This document shows, piece after piece, positions 1-7,053 of a stretch of DNA of 8,723 nt. Each line of letters opens with the position of its first letter. Positions within the stretch are counted from its first letter, which is position 1. Source of the DNA: JAWPNA01 sp045402695 (GTDB taxonomy: Bacteria > Acidobacteriota > Polarisedimenticolia > JACPZX01 > DASXTC01). The stretch is from the NCBI GenBank assembly GCA_045402695.1, contig JAWPNA010000089.1, positions 1-8,723 on the forward strand. Reading direction: 5' to 3'. The notes under the pieces were generated by a model that was given only the letters and a program-made list of their open reading frames with translations, was not told where the DNA came from and did not search any database. A program made the translations under genes and the position numbers.

Positions 1-270
1 CTGATCGCCGGGCTGTTCGCGGCACTGGAAGACAACCCTCGCCTGGTGGACGACTACCTGCTGCTGAGGTTCAAGGAGGAGTACGGCGGCCCGTACCTGC
101 GCGATGTGGCTCCCGCCGACATGGAGGCCGAGATCGCCCGCCGCTACCGCGGCAGTACGCGCTTCAGGCGCCTGGTGGCGGACCACATCGCGGGGATGAC
201 GGACATGTTCGCCGTCAGCGAGTACGAGCGCCTTCTAGGGCCATTCCTGATGGAGGCGCAGGCACGATGA
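1..270 (+). CDS. dgt: dNTP triphosphohydrolase (dGTPase-like), C-terminal 89 residues, 5' end outside window
   Basis: The frame is open from base 1 and ends in TGA at 268-270, so this is the tail of a longer gene. The visible part carries a stretch very like the C-terminal helices of dGTPase-like HD-domain enzymes: residues reading RLVADHIAGMTDMFAVSEYE followed by RLLG, matching the family pattern of D-[HY]-I-A-G-M-T-D then YERL. Members hydrolyse dNTPs to deoxynucleosides and triphosphate and help control dNTP pools. The catalytic HD motifs would lie upstream and cannot be seen, so activity cannot be judged. The stop overlaps the next start by four bases (ATGA, 267-270), which suggests translational coupling to rpiB-glyA. 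The family call is fairly firm; substrate preference is unknown. Confidence 0.82.
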   Translation: MIAGLFAALEDNPRLVDDYLLLRFKEEYGGPYLRDVAPADMEAEIARRYRGSTRFRRLVADHIAGMTDMFAVSEYERLLGPFLMEAQAR

Positions 271-2030
271 AAGCGAGGATCTGCATCGGGTGCGATCATG
301 CCGCCGTCTCGGCCAAGGACGAGATCGTGAAGGAGCTGCGCGCGGAGGATTACGATGTGGACGACATGGGGGCCTCGTCGAGCGATCCGGTGGACTACCC
401 TGACGTCGCCGCCCTCGTCGCCGAGCGCGTGTCGGCCGGGGCCGCCGAACGCGGGATCCTGCTGTGCGGCACGGGGATCGGCGTGTGCATCGCCTCCAAC
501 AAGATTCCCGGAATCAGGGCGGCGCTGTGTCACGACATCACGACCGCGCGGCTCTCCCGGCAGCACAACGACGCCAACGTCCTGTGCCTGGGAGCGCGCA
601 CGACGGACATCACCGTGGCCATGGACATCGTGCGCGCCTGGCTCGCGGCCGAGTTCGAGGCAGGCCGCCACCAGCGGCGCATCGAGAAGATCGCGGCTTT
701 AGGCCGGCGCACCGGCGGCATTGCGCGCGCGGAAGGAGCTGATGAGATGACCCATTCGTTGGCCGACGTCGATCCCGAGGTCGCGGCGGCCGTGGACGGC
801 GAGACTCGGAGGCAGCAGGAGACTCTCGAGCTGATCGCGTCGGAGAACTTCGTGAGTCCGGCGGTGCTGGCGGCGGCGGGCACCGTGCTCACCAACAAGT
901 ACGCCGAAGGTTATCCGGGGCGCCGTTACTACGGCGGCTGCGAGTTCGTGGACATCGTGGAGCGGCTTGCGCGTGATCGCGCCTGCCGGCTCTTCTCCGC
1001 CGAGCACGCGAACGTGCAGCCGCATTCGGGAAGCCAGGCCAACATGGCCGTCTACTTCACTGCGTGCCGGCCCGGCGACACCGTGCTCGGGATGAACTTG
1101 TCGCACGGCGGGCATCTCACACACGGACACCCGCTCAATTTTTCCGGGATGATGTACAAGATGATCGCGTACGGAGTGCGCCGGGACACCGAGACGATCG
1201 ACTATGAAGAGATGGCCGCGCTCGCCATCGAGCACAGACCGAGGCTGATCGTGGTGGGCGCGAGCGCCTACTCGCGCGTCATTGACTTTGCGCGAGTCCG
1301 AGAAATCGCCGACACGGTGTCGGCCCGGGTGATGGCCGACGTGGCGCACATCGCCGGGCTCATCGCCGCGGATCTGCATCCCAGCCCGGTGCGAACCGCC
1401 GACTTCGTCACCTCCACCACACACAAGACCTTGCGCGGGCCCCGCGGAGGGCTGGTGCTGTGCAGGAAGGACGTGGCCAAGGAGCTCGACAAGAAGGCGT
1501 TCCCGGGGATCCAGGGGGGCCCGCTGATGCACATCATCGCGGCAAAGGCTGTCTGTTTCCAGGAGGCGTTGCAGCCTTCCTTCAAGGTCTACCAGCAGCG
1601 AATCCTGGAAAACGCGAGGGTTCTGGCTTCCTCATTGATGAAGGAAGGCTTCCGCATCGTGTCGGGCGGCACCGACAACCACATGTTTCTTATAGACGTG
1701 GCGAGCGCCGGGACGACCGGAAAGGCGGCCGAGGAGGCGTTGGAGAGAGCCGCGGTCACAGTGAACAAGAATGCCATTCCCTTCGACACTCGGCCGCCGC
1801 TGGACCCGAGCGGGATCCGGATCGGCACCCCGGCGGTGACGAGCCGGGGCATGGGGACGGCCGAGATGGAGACGATTGGAGCGCTCATCGCGCGGGTGCT
1901 CAAGAAGATGTCCGACGAGAGGGCGCTGGCAGAAGTGCGCGAGGAGGTTCGCAGCCTCTGCAAGCGTTTCCCGCTTCCTTATCAGGAAACCGGCGCCGCG
2001 GCCTCGGCGGGCCGCGTCACCCCCTCATAA
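267..2030 (+). CDS. rpiB-glyA: In-frame fusion of ribose-5-phosphate isomerase B and serine hydroxymethyltransferase
   Basis: A single open frame encodes 587 residues. Residues 1-145 are a complete RpiB (interconverts ribose 5-phosphate and ribulose 5-phosphate): GCDHA at 8-12, active-site Cys67 in GILLCGTGIG, His100 in RQHNDANVLCLGAR, and phosphate-binding RHQRR at 134-138. Residues 146-160 are a linker. Residues 161-587 are a complete PLP-dependent SHMT (serine + THF to glycine + methylene-THF): LELIASENFVSP from 187, DVAHIAG with Asp358 that should contact the PLP ring nitrogen, and the PLP lysine Lys387 in TTHKTLRGPRGG. A GGAGG at 252-256 precedes ATG 267. rpiB and glyA are often neighbours as separate genes, so continuous reading is odd. 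Deleting one T from the TTT at 698-700 would put a TAG right after RpiB. The call of both domains is very secure; whether one fused polypeptide is the main product is not. Confidence 0.9.
   Translation: MKARICIGCDHAAVSAKDEIVKELRAEDYDVDDMGASSSDPVDYPDVAALVAERVSAGAAERGILLCGTGIGVCIASNKIPGIRAALCHDITTARLSRQHNDANVLCLGARTTDITVAMDIVRAWLAAEFEAGRHQRRIEKIAALGRRTGGIARAEGADEMTHSLADVDPEVAAAVDGETRRQQETLELIASENFVSPAVLAAAGTVLTNKYAEGYPGRRYYGGCEFVDIVERLARDRACRLFSAEHANVQPHSGSQANMAVYFTACRPGDTVLGMNLSHGGHLTHGHPLNFSGMMYKMIAYGVRRDTETIDYEEMAALAIEHRPRLIVVGASAYSRVIDFARVREIADTVSARVMADVAHIAGLIAADLHPSPVRTADFVTSTTHKTLRGPRGGLVLCRKDVAKELDKKAFPGIQGGPLMHIIAAKAVCFQEALQPSFKVYQQRILENARVLASSLMKEGFRIVSGGTDNHMFLIDVASAGTTGKAAEEALERAAVTVNKNAIPFDTRPPLDPSGIRIGTPAVTSRGMGTAEMETIGALIARVLKKMSDERALAEVREEVRSLCKRFPLPYQETGAAASAGRVTPS
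731..738 (+). promoter_or_regulatory. Internal Shine-Dalgarno site for glyA inside the rpiB-glyA frame
   Basis: GGAAGGAG lies eight bases before the ATG at 747, near-ideal spacing and complementarity to the 3' end of 16S rRNA. It encodes part of the linker (Ala-Glu-Gly-Ala) when read through. Its presence suggests that glyA was, or still is, translated from its own start. Confidence 0.7.
747..2030 (+). CDS. glyA: Serine hydroxymethyltransferase module with its own internal start (alternative product)
   Basis: Met161 of the fusion (ATG at 747) sits where free-standing SHMTs begin: the text after it, MTHSLADVDPEVAAAV, has the usual 'DPE' start before the LELIASENF motif. A strong Shine-Dalgarno site (GGAAGGAG, 731-738) lies eight bases upstream, so a separate 427-residue GlyA could be made even though no stop separates it from rpiB. 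In this numbering the PLP lysine is Lys227 and the PLP-contacting aspartate Asp198, as expected for the family. The C-terminus continues about a dozen residues past the usual RFPLY end (QETGAAASAGRVTPS), a low-complexity tail. This is listed as an alternative reading of the same bases, not as an additional gene. Confidence 0.6.
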   Translation: MTHSLADVDPEVAAAVDGETRRQQETLELIASENFVSPAVLAAAGTVLTNKYAEGYPGRRYYGGCEFVDIVERLARDRACRLFSAEHANVQPHSGSQANMAVYFTACRPGDTVLGMNLSHGGHLTHGHPLNFSGMMYKMIAYGVRRDTETIDYEEMAALAIEHRPRLIVVGASAYSRVIDFARVREIADTVSARVMADVAHIAGLIAADLHPSPVRTADFVTSTTHKTLRGPRGGLVLCRKDVAKELDKKAFPGIQGGPLMHIIAAKAVCFQEALQPSFKVYQQRILENARVLASSLMKEGFRIVSGGTDNHMFLIDVASAGTTGKAAEEALERAAVTVNKNAIPFDTRPPLDPSGIRIGTPAVTSRGMGTAEMETIGALIARVLKKMSDERALAEVREEVRSLCKRFPLPYQETGAAASAGRVTPS

Positions 2031-2034
2031 ACCC

Positions 2035-3966
2035 ATGAAGGCCTCGCTGGCGGCACGGGTATTCGGCGAAGGAGGGATGCTGGCACGCGCACACGCCGGG
2101 TTCGAGCTGCGCCCCGGGCAAATCAAGATGAGCCAGGCCGTGGGCGAGGCGATCGCCCGCTCTCACCACTTGCTGATGGAGGCGCCCACCGGCACGGGCA
2201 AGACATTCGCCTATCTGGTGCCGGCCGTCGAATCGGGACGCAAAGTGGTGGTCTCCACCGGCACGAAGAACCTGCAGGAGCAGCTCTTCTTCAAGGATCT
2301 GCCCCGGCTCGAGCAGGTGCTGGGGCATCCGATCCCGGCCGCCTACATGAAGGGTCGCGACAACTATCTCTGCATCAAGAGGGCGCGCGAGTTCTCGGTG
2401 CAGCCCGTCTTCGAGGAGATCGAGGAACTCGAGCTGCACAGACAAGCCATGCGGTGGGCGGTGGAGACGGCCACCGGCGATCGCGGGGAGCTGGCCGACC
2501 TTCCCGAGCGGCTGCGCTTCTGGGACCGGATCAGCGCGCGCGCCGACACGTGCCTCGGGCAGAAGTGTCCCGACTTCGACGGGTGCTTCTTGACGCAGAT
2601 GCGACGCCGCGCTGCGGAGGCGCAGGTGGTGGTGGTGAATCATCATCTTCTCATGGCTGACCTGCTGCTGAAGAACCACGCGTTCGGCCAGGTCATCCCG
2701 GAGTACTCCGTGCTGATTGTGGACGAAGCGCACGCGCTGGAGGACGTGGCCACCGCGCACCTGGGCAGGTCGATCTCCTTTCACAAGATCACCGAGCTGG
2801 CCGACGACCTGGACCGCGCCCTTCCGGATCCCAACGTGCAGCGCCGCACCAGCGCCCTGCGCGCGGCAGCCAAGGCATTCATGGGGCTGTTCTCATCGCA
2901 GGAGGGGCGATTTCCGCTGGAGCCCTATCGGCATGACGATCTATGGTTGGCAGCCGGGCGCAAGCTGCGCGAGGAAGCCAGTCTCTGCGAGTCGCTCTCC
3001 GGACCGTCCGGCGCGGCTCTCCCGGACGACTCCGCGGCAGGCAACCTCGCGGGGCGTGCCGCGGAGATGGCAGCGACCATGGCGCTGATACTGGATCCGT
3101 CGCGCGCGGCCGCGGACAGCGGCCTCCCGCTCGTCACGTGGGGAGAGGCGCGCGGGCGGGGCCTCACCCTGCAGGCCTCGCCCATCAACGTGGCGGAGCC
3201 GTTGCGCGAGATGCTGTTCTCCCGGATTCCCGCGGTGGTCCTCACCTCGGCGACACTGGCCATCTCGGGCGGGTTCGAGTTCGTCAGAGGCAGGCTGGGG
3301 GTGGACTCGGCGCTGGATCTCATCCTGGAATCGCCCTTCGACCCGGCGGCGCAGGCGGTGTTGTTCCTCCCGAAGGGGATGCCCGAGCCGAAGGAGGTCT
3401 CCTTCCTGCCGAAGATGGTGGAACAGGTGCAAGCGCTGTTGTCGATCACCAGCGGTCGCGCGTTCATCCTGTTCACCTCCTTCAACAACCTGAAACGGGT
3501 GCGCGAGGCGCTGGCAGGCTCCGTGCCGTATCCGCTCCTGGTGCAGGGAGACGCTTCGCGCCATGCTCTGCTGGAGAGGTTCCGGGCCACGCCCAACTCG
3601 GTGCTGCTGGCGACGGCATCCTTCTGGCACGGAGTGGACGTGCAGGGAGACGCCCTGAGCCTCGTGGTGATCGACAAGCTCCCCTTCGACGTGCCCAGCG
3701 ATCCCATCGTGGCCGCGCGCATCGAATCGATCCGCAGCAAAGGGGGTAATCCGTTCACCGAGTACCAGATTCCCGCCGCGGTCATGGACTTGAAGCAGGG
3801 ACTGGGCCGCCTGCTTCGCAGCCGAAAGGACCGGGGAGTCCTGTCGGTGATGGACTCGCGGCTTCTCACGCGCCCTTACGGGCGCGTCTTCATCGACAGC
3901 CTTCCACCCTACCGCATCATTCATGACCTTGAATCCGTCCGGGACTTCTTCAACGCACGCGCCTGA
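2035..3966 (+). CDS. dinG: DinG/YoaA-family ATP-dependent helicase with Fe-S cluster cysteines
   Basis: This 643-residue SF2 (XPD-like) helicase should unwind 5'-tailed DNA structures in repair. All signature motifs are visible: Walker A EAPTGTGKT (49-57); four cysteines spaced for a 4Fe-4S cluster (Cys113, Cys173, Cys178, Cys184); the DEAH box at 230-233; motif III TSATL (404-408); ILFTSFNNL (motif IV, 478-486); ATASFWHGVDV (526-536, motif V); QGLGRLLR (588-595, motif VI). There is no N-terminal DnaQ-like exonuclease as in Firmicute DinG. I chose ATG 2035 because it starts four bases after the glyA stop and gives the usual N-terminal region (LAARVFGEGGMLARAHAGFE then LRPGQ). No clear Shine-Dalgarno precedes it, so coupling to upstream translation is likely. 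ATG 2077 is an alternative, but its GGAGGG is too close. The gene overlaps the downstream exonuclease gene. DinG versus YoaA subfamily is not resolved. Confidence 0.9.
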   Translation: MKASLAARVFGEGGMLARAHAGFELRPGQIKMSQAVGEAIARSHHLLMEAPTGTGKTFAYLVPAVESGRKVVVSTGTKNLQEQLFFKDLPRLEQVLGHPIPAAYMKGRDNYLCIKRAREFSVQPVFEEIEELELHRQAMRWAVETATGDRGELADLPERLRFWDRISARADTCLGQKCPDFDGCFLTQMRRRAAEAQVVVVNHHLLMADLLLKNHAFGQVIPEYSVLIVDEAHALEDVATAHLGRSISFHKITELADDLDRALPDPNVQRRTSALRAAAKAFMGLFSSQEGRFPLEPYRHDDLWLAAGRKLREEASLCESLSGPSGAALPDDSAAGNLAGRAAEMAATMALILDPSRAAADSGLPLVTWGEARGRGLTLQASPINVAEPLREMLFSRIPAVVLTSATLAISGGFEFVRGRLGVDSALDLILESPFDPAAQAVLFLPKGMPEPKEVSFLPKMVEQVQALLSITSGRAFILFTSFNNLKRVREALAGSVPYPLLVQGDASRHALLERFRATPNSVLLATASFWHGVDVQGDALSLVVIDKLPFDVPSDPIVAARIESIRSKGGNPFTEYQIPAAVMDLKQGLGRLLRSRKDRGVLSVMDSRLLTRPYGRVFIDSLPPYRIIHDLESVRDFFNARA

Positions 3967-5101
3967 GCGCCCATACCGGTGGGTCGACGCGCCGGATGAG
4001 CTCGTCCGACTTGTGTCGGATCTCCGCGCCGAGGAGATCGTGGGCGTGGATACGGAGTCTGACTCGTTCCACCACTACAAAGAACGCGTCTGCTTGATCC
4101 AGTTCTCCACGCGGCAGTCGGACTACATCCTCGACCCCTTGGCGCTCACCGACCTTTCAGAGCTGCGGCCGCTGTTCGCGGACCCGGCGCGCGAGTGGGT
4201 CATGAATGGGGCCGACTACGACATCGTCTGCCTCAAGCGCGACTTCGGGATCCACTTCGGCCGCATGTTTGACACGGTGGTGGCCGCGCAGTTCCTGGGC
4301 TATCCGGCCACGGGTCTGGCGGCCATGCTGGATCGTCACTTCGCGCTCAAGGTCAGCAAGACCTTGCAGCGTGACGAGTGGTTCCGACGGCCTCTCACGC
4401 CCGAGCAGGTGAGCTACGCCCTCACCGACACGCGCTACCTCATTCCGCTGCGCACCATTCTGAAGATCGAGCTGGAGGTGGCCGGGCGCCTCTCCTGGGC
4501 CGAGGAGGAGTTCTCCCTGCTGGGCCGCCGCGAGTGGACCCGCGAGCCGTTCTCGCCCTTGGACTTCTGGAAGATCCGCGGCGCCAGGGATCTCGCGCGG
4601 CGTGACCAGGCTGTGCTGCGCGAGCTGGCGGTCATGAGGGATCGCCGGGCGAAGGAGAGCAACAGGCCGCCTTTCAAGGTGGTCTCCGACGCCGTGCTGA
4701 CCTCGATCGCGAAGGTGAAGCCACGGGGAGCGGGCGCGTTGCGCCGCGTGCGCGGCATGTCCCCCCTGATGCTTCACAGGCTCGGAGAGGACATCCTGGA
4801 GTCCGTCAAGCGCGGCCTGGAAGCCGACGAGAGCTCGGTGCCCCAGCCGCCACGTGGTGAGCGCCGGCGGCATGACCCCGGCGTGGGCTCGCGCCTCGAC
4901 GCGCTGAAGAACTGGCGCGCCAAGAAAGCCGAGCAGCTCCGCCTCGATCCGGGCGTCCTCAGCCCACTGGCCATCCTGCAGACGGTGGCCCGCGTGCACC
5001 CGAAAACGACAGAGGAGATGCTGTCCATTCCCGAGCTGAGCCGATGGCGCGCTCGCGAGTTCGGGGAGGAATGGATCAAGGCAATGGGTGGAGGGAAGTA
5101 A
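3923..5101 (+). CDS. rnd: RNase D-like DEDDy 3'-5' exonuclease with two HRDC domains
   Basis: The 392-residue protein has the RNase D plan. Residues 18-200 form the exonuclease domain, with GVDTESD (catalytic Asp43 and Glu45), NGADYDIVCLKRDFG (Asp100), and YALTD (Tyr165 and Asp169), the DEDDy set binding two metals. HRDC-type helical domains follow at about 215-300 (first) and 325-390 (second, weaker), joined by a charged linker. The family trims 3' ends of tRNA and other stable RNA precursors. ATG 3923 is the only start that retains the first strand (YRWVDAPDEL); it lies 44 bases inside the helicase gene in another frame and lacks a clear Shine-Dalgarno, so it probably depends on translation of that gene. 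DNA instead of RNA as substrate cannot be excluded, given the helicase next door. Confidence 0.9.
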   Translation: MTLNPSGTSSTHAPERPYRWVDAPDELVRLVSDLRAEEIVGVDTESDSFHHYKERVCLIQFSTRQSDYILDPLALTDLSELRPLFADPAREWVMNGADYDIVCLKRDFGIHFGRMFDTVVAAQFLGYPATGLAAMLDRHFALKVSKTLQRDEWFRRPLTPEQVSYALTDTRYLIPLRTILKIELEVAGRLSWAEEEFSLLGRREWTREPFSPLDFWKIRGARDLARRDQAVLRELAVMRDRRAKESNRPPFKVVSDAVLTSIAKVKPRGAGALRRVRGMSPLMLHRLGEDILESVKRGLEADESSVPQPPRGERRRHDPGVGSRLDALKNWRAKKAEQLRLDPGVLSPLAILQTVARVHPKTTEEMLSIPELSRWRAREFGEEWIKAMGGGK

Positions 5102-5131
5102 GCCGCGAGCAGGCTGGCGGCGACCTGGGTG

Positions 5132-5147
5132 AGTCTCGCGAGAGACT
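5132..5147. terminator. Weak hairpin between convergent genes
   Basis: AGTCTC-GCGA-GAGACT forms a six-base-pair stem with a four-base loop in the 58-base gap between the convergent rnd and P5C dehydrogenase genes. Neither strand has a U-run after it, so it does not meet the usual intrinsic-terminator pattern. Position favours a bidirectional terminator role; the sequence support is modest. Confidence 0.3.
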
Positions 5148-5159
5148 ACCGCGGAATGT

Positions 5160-6728
5160 TCAGCCGATCTTCTCGGCGATCGCCTTCGCCTGGGTGAACA
5201 GCAGCAGGTAGTCGCGGCCGCCCGCCTTGCTGTCGGTGCCCGACATGTTGAATCCGCCGAACGGGTGCGCTCCCACCATCGCCCCGGTGCACTTGCGGTT
5301 GATGTAGAGGTTGCCGACGTGGAAGCGGCGCCTGGCCTCTTCGATCCGGACCTCCGAGGCTGTGTAGACGGCGCCCGTCAGGCCGTACTCGGTGTCGTTG
5401 GCGATGCGCAGCCCCTCCTCGTAGTCGCGGCACTTGATGACCGCCAGGACCGGCCCGAAGATCTCCTCCTGCGCGATGCGGGCCTTCGGACTCACGTCCG
5501 CCACGATGGTGGGCATGATGAACCATCCATCGGTGGGACCCGGTTCGCCGCCCGTCACGATGCGCCCTTCCGCGCGGCCGATCTCGATGTAATCGAGGAT
5601 CGACTTGTAGGCGCGCTCGTTGATCACGGGACCCATGAAGTTCTCTACGCCCGCGGGAGGCCCCACGGCGATGGCGCGCGTGCGGGTCACCAGCTTCTCA
5701 AGGAAGGTGTCGTAAACGCGCTCGTCCACGATTGCGCGAGAGCAGGCGGAGCACTTCTGACCCTGGAAGCCGAATGTTGACTGCGCCACCCCTTCGACGG
5801 CGGCGGCGATGTCGGCGTCATCCGCCACGAGGATGGCGTCCTTGCCTCCCATCTCCAGGATCGCTCGCTTGATCCAGATTTGCCCGGGTGCGACGCGGGC
5901 GGTTTTCTCGCTGATGCCCAGTCCCACGGGCTTGCTGCCGGTGAAAGCAATGAAGCGAGTCTGAGGGTGCTGCACCAGATAATCTCCAACCGCCGCGCCC
6001 GGCCCGGTGACGAAGTTCACCACGCCGGCCGGAAGCCCCGCCTCCTCGAGCACCTCCATCCACTTGTAGCCGATGGTGGGCGAGTCGCTTGATGGCTTCA
6101 CCACGACGGTGTTTCCCGTCACCACCGACGCCGCCGTCATACCGCAGAGGATGGCCAGCGGGAAGTTCCATGGCGGGATCACGGCGCCCACGCCCAGCGG
6201 GATGTACCGCAGCTCGTTGCGCTCGCCGGCGAGGCGCGTGAGGGGTTGATCCGCCGCCAGGCGCAGTGCCTCGCGCCCGTAAAACTCGCAGAAGTCGACC
6301 GACTCGGCCACGTCGCCGTCGGCCTCGGCCCACGACTTGCCGACCTCGTAGATCATCCAAGCCGCCAACTCGTGCTTCCGGCGCCTCATGATGGCCGCCG
6401 ACCTGAACAGCAGCTCGGCGCGCTTCTCCGGAGAGACCTCCTTCCAGACCTCGAACGCCTTGAGCGCGGCCTGCATCGCCTTCTCCGCGTGCTCGGCCGT
6501 GGCCTTGCTGAAGTAGCCGATCACCTCGCCTTTGCGCGAAGGATTGGTCGAGGGAAAGAACTCAGCGGTGGAGTATCTCTCGCCGCCGATGACGAGCTGG
6601 TACCGCTTGCCGAACTGCGAATGCACTCCGGCGAGGGCCTCCTCCATCTTCCGGCGTGTCTCCTCGCGGGAGAAGTCCGTGTAAGGCTCATTGGTGAATG
6701 CAGGCGGAGTCATGGACGTCGCGGTCAT
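5160..6728 (-). CDS. 1-pyrroline-5-carboxylate dehydrogenase (RocA-type, monofunctional)
   Basis: This 522-residue aldehyde dehydrogenase-superfamily enzyme oxidises glutamate semialdehyde (from P5C) to glutamate with NAD+, the last step of proline (and ornithine/arginine) breakdown. It is full length for the free-standing P5CDH group and carries that group's N-terminal extension (EPYTDFSREE). Visible motifs are PPWNFPLAI with Asn188, cofactor-binding KPSSDSP and FTGSKPVG, the general base Glu292 in LEMGGKDA, the nucleophile Cys326 in GQKCSACSR, and the C-terminal HPFGGFNMSGTDSKAGG characteristic of P5CDH. The start at 6728 has an AGGAG eight bases upstream. No proline dehydrogenase is seen in the window, so PRODH must be elsewhere or P5C must come from arginine. 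It runs against the upstream cluster and is separately transcribed. Naming by pruA or rocA would be arbitrary. Confidence 0.93.
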   Translation of the reverse strand: MTATSMTPPAFTNEPYTDFSREETRRKMEEALAGVHSQFGKRYQLVIGGERYSTAEFFPSTNPSRKGEVIGYFSKATAEHAEKAMQAALKAFEVWKEVSPEKRAELLFRSAAIMRRRKHELAAWMIYEVGKSWAEADGDVAESVDFCEFYGREALRLAADQPLTRLAGERNELRYIPLGVGAVIPPWNFPLAILCGMTAASVVTGNTVVVKPSSDSPTIGYKWMEVLEEAGLPAGVVNFVTGPGAAVGDYLVQHPQTRFIAFTGSKPVGLGISEKTARVAPGQIWIKRAILEMGGKDAILVADDADIAAAVEGVAQSTFGFQGQKCSACSRAIVDERVYDTFLEKLVTRTRAIAVGPPAGVENFMGPVINERAYKSILDYIEIGRAEGRIVTGGEPGPTDGWFIMPTIVADVSPKARIAQEEIFGPVLAVIKCRDYEEGLRIANDTEYGLTGAVYTASEVRIEEARRRFHVGNLYINRKCTGAMVGAHPFGGFNMSGTDSKAGGRDYLLLFTQAKAIAEKIG

Positions 6729-6736
6729 GTGTGGAT

Positions 6737-6741
6737 CTCCT
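6737..6741 (-). promoter_or_regulatory. Shine-Dalgarno site of the P5C dehydrogenase gene
   Basis: On the minus strand AGGAG lies eight bases before the ATG at 6728. It supports this start over the internal ATG six codons in (MTATSM). Confidence 0.65.
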
Positions 6742-6761
6742 GAAGGGATGATGACGGCGGG

Positions 6762-6767
6762 ATGATA
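6762..6767 (-). promoter_or_regulatory. Possible -10 box for the P5C dehydrogenase gene
   Basis: The minus strand reads TATCAT, five of six matches to the sigma-70 -10 consensus, in an otherwise GC-rich leader and 33 bases before the start codon. No convincing -35 is seen at the matching distance; the palindrome at 6774-6790 occupies the spacer instead. Tentative. Confidence 0.3.
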
Positions 6768-6773
6768 TCACAG

Positions 6774-6790
6774 ACATCCGGGCCGGATGT
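6774..6790. promoter_or_regulatory. Perfect 17-nt palindrome, possible operator upstream of P5C dehydrogenase
   Basis: ACATCCGG-G-CCGGATGT has two perfect eight-base arms around one central base. It lies 45 bases or more upstream of the dehydrogenase start and just upstream of the candidate -10 box, a typical place for a dimeric regulator to act on transcription. Which regulator binds is unknown. It also lies only 14 bases outside the inverted-repeat element, so a relation to that element is possible. Confidence 0.4.
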
Positions 6791-6804
6791 GCAGTGGGGC
6801 CCTC

Positions 6805-6835
6805 GCAGGGTGGTGACAAACTACCGCAGGCCGCG
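6805..6835 (+). repeat. Left terminal inverted repeat
   Basis: This 31-base arm pairs with the right arm at 7054-7084: 22 identical bases, one mismatch at 6827, then eight more identical bases. It starts GCAGGGTGGTGACAAACTAC and ends AGGCCGCG. Confidence 0.85.
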
Positions 6836-7053
6836 TTGCGAGCGCCGCGGTGCCGGATGCGAGGAGCAGCGACGACAGCGATGCGGGACATCGGTGAGGA
6901 GCTGCGACGACGCAGACGGCATCGCGCCGCCGCAACCCTTCGGGCAGCAGGGGATTGCGGCCGGATACTTCGTCGCTCGTCGTCGGTGATTACTGGAATC
7001 GCCCTCCTCCTCGCTCACTCTCAACGATGCCCTGCGGCCGCAGAACCCTACTG

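Noticed and set aside
699..746. Programmed frameshifting or a recoded stop at the rpiB-glyA junction
   Set aside because: The two domains are already in the same frame with no in-frame stop, so no recoding is needed; TAG at 700-702 is out of frame. The simpler view is a one-base indel or a true fusion.
1876..2034. Upstream extension of the helicase frame into glyA
   Set aside because: The extra 53 residues (rich in Arg and Ser) match nothing in the family and lie over the coding end of glyA; ATG 2035 gives the normal N-terminus.
2925..3924. Two long minus-strand open frames opposite the helicase gene
   Set aside because: They are antisense shadows of a gene with all its motifs intact; the translations are Arg/Ser/Gly-rich with no recognisable family.
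4157..4999. Minus-strand open frame of 280 codons opposite rnd
   Set aside because: Antisense shadow of the exonuclease gene; no ribosome site and no domain.
5265..6360. Plus- and minus-strand open frames within the P5C dehydrogenase gene
   Set aside because: They overlap a full-length, motif-complete enzyme; low-complexity translations show they are GC-driven shadows.
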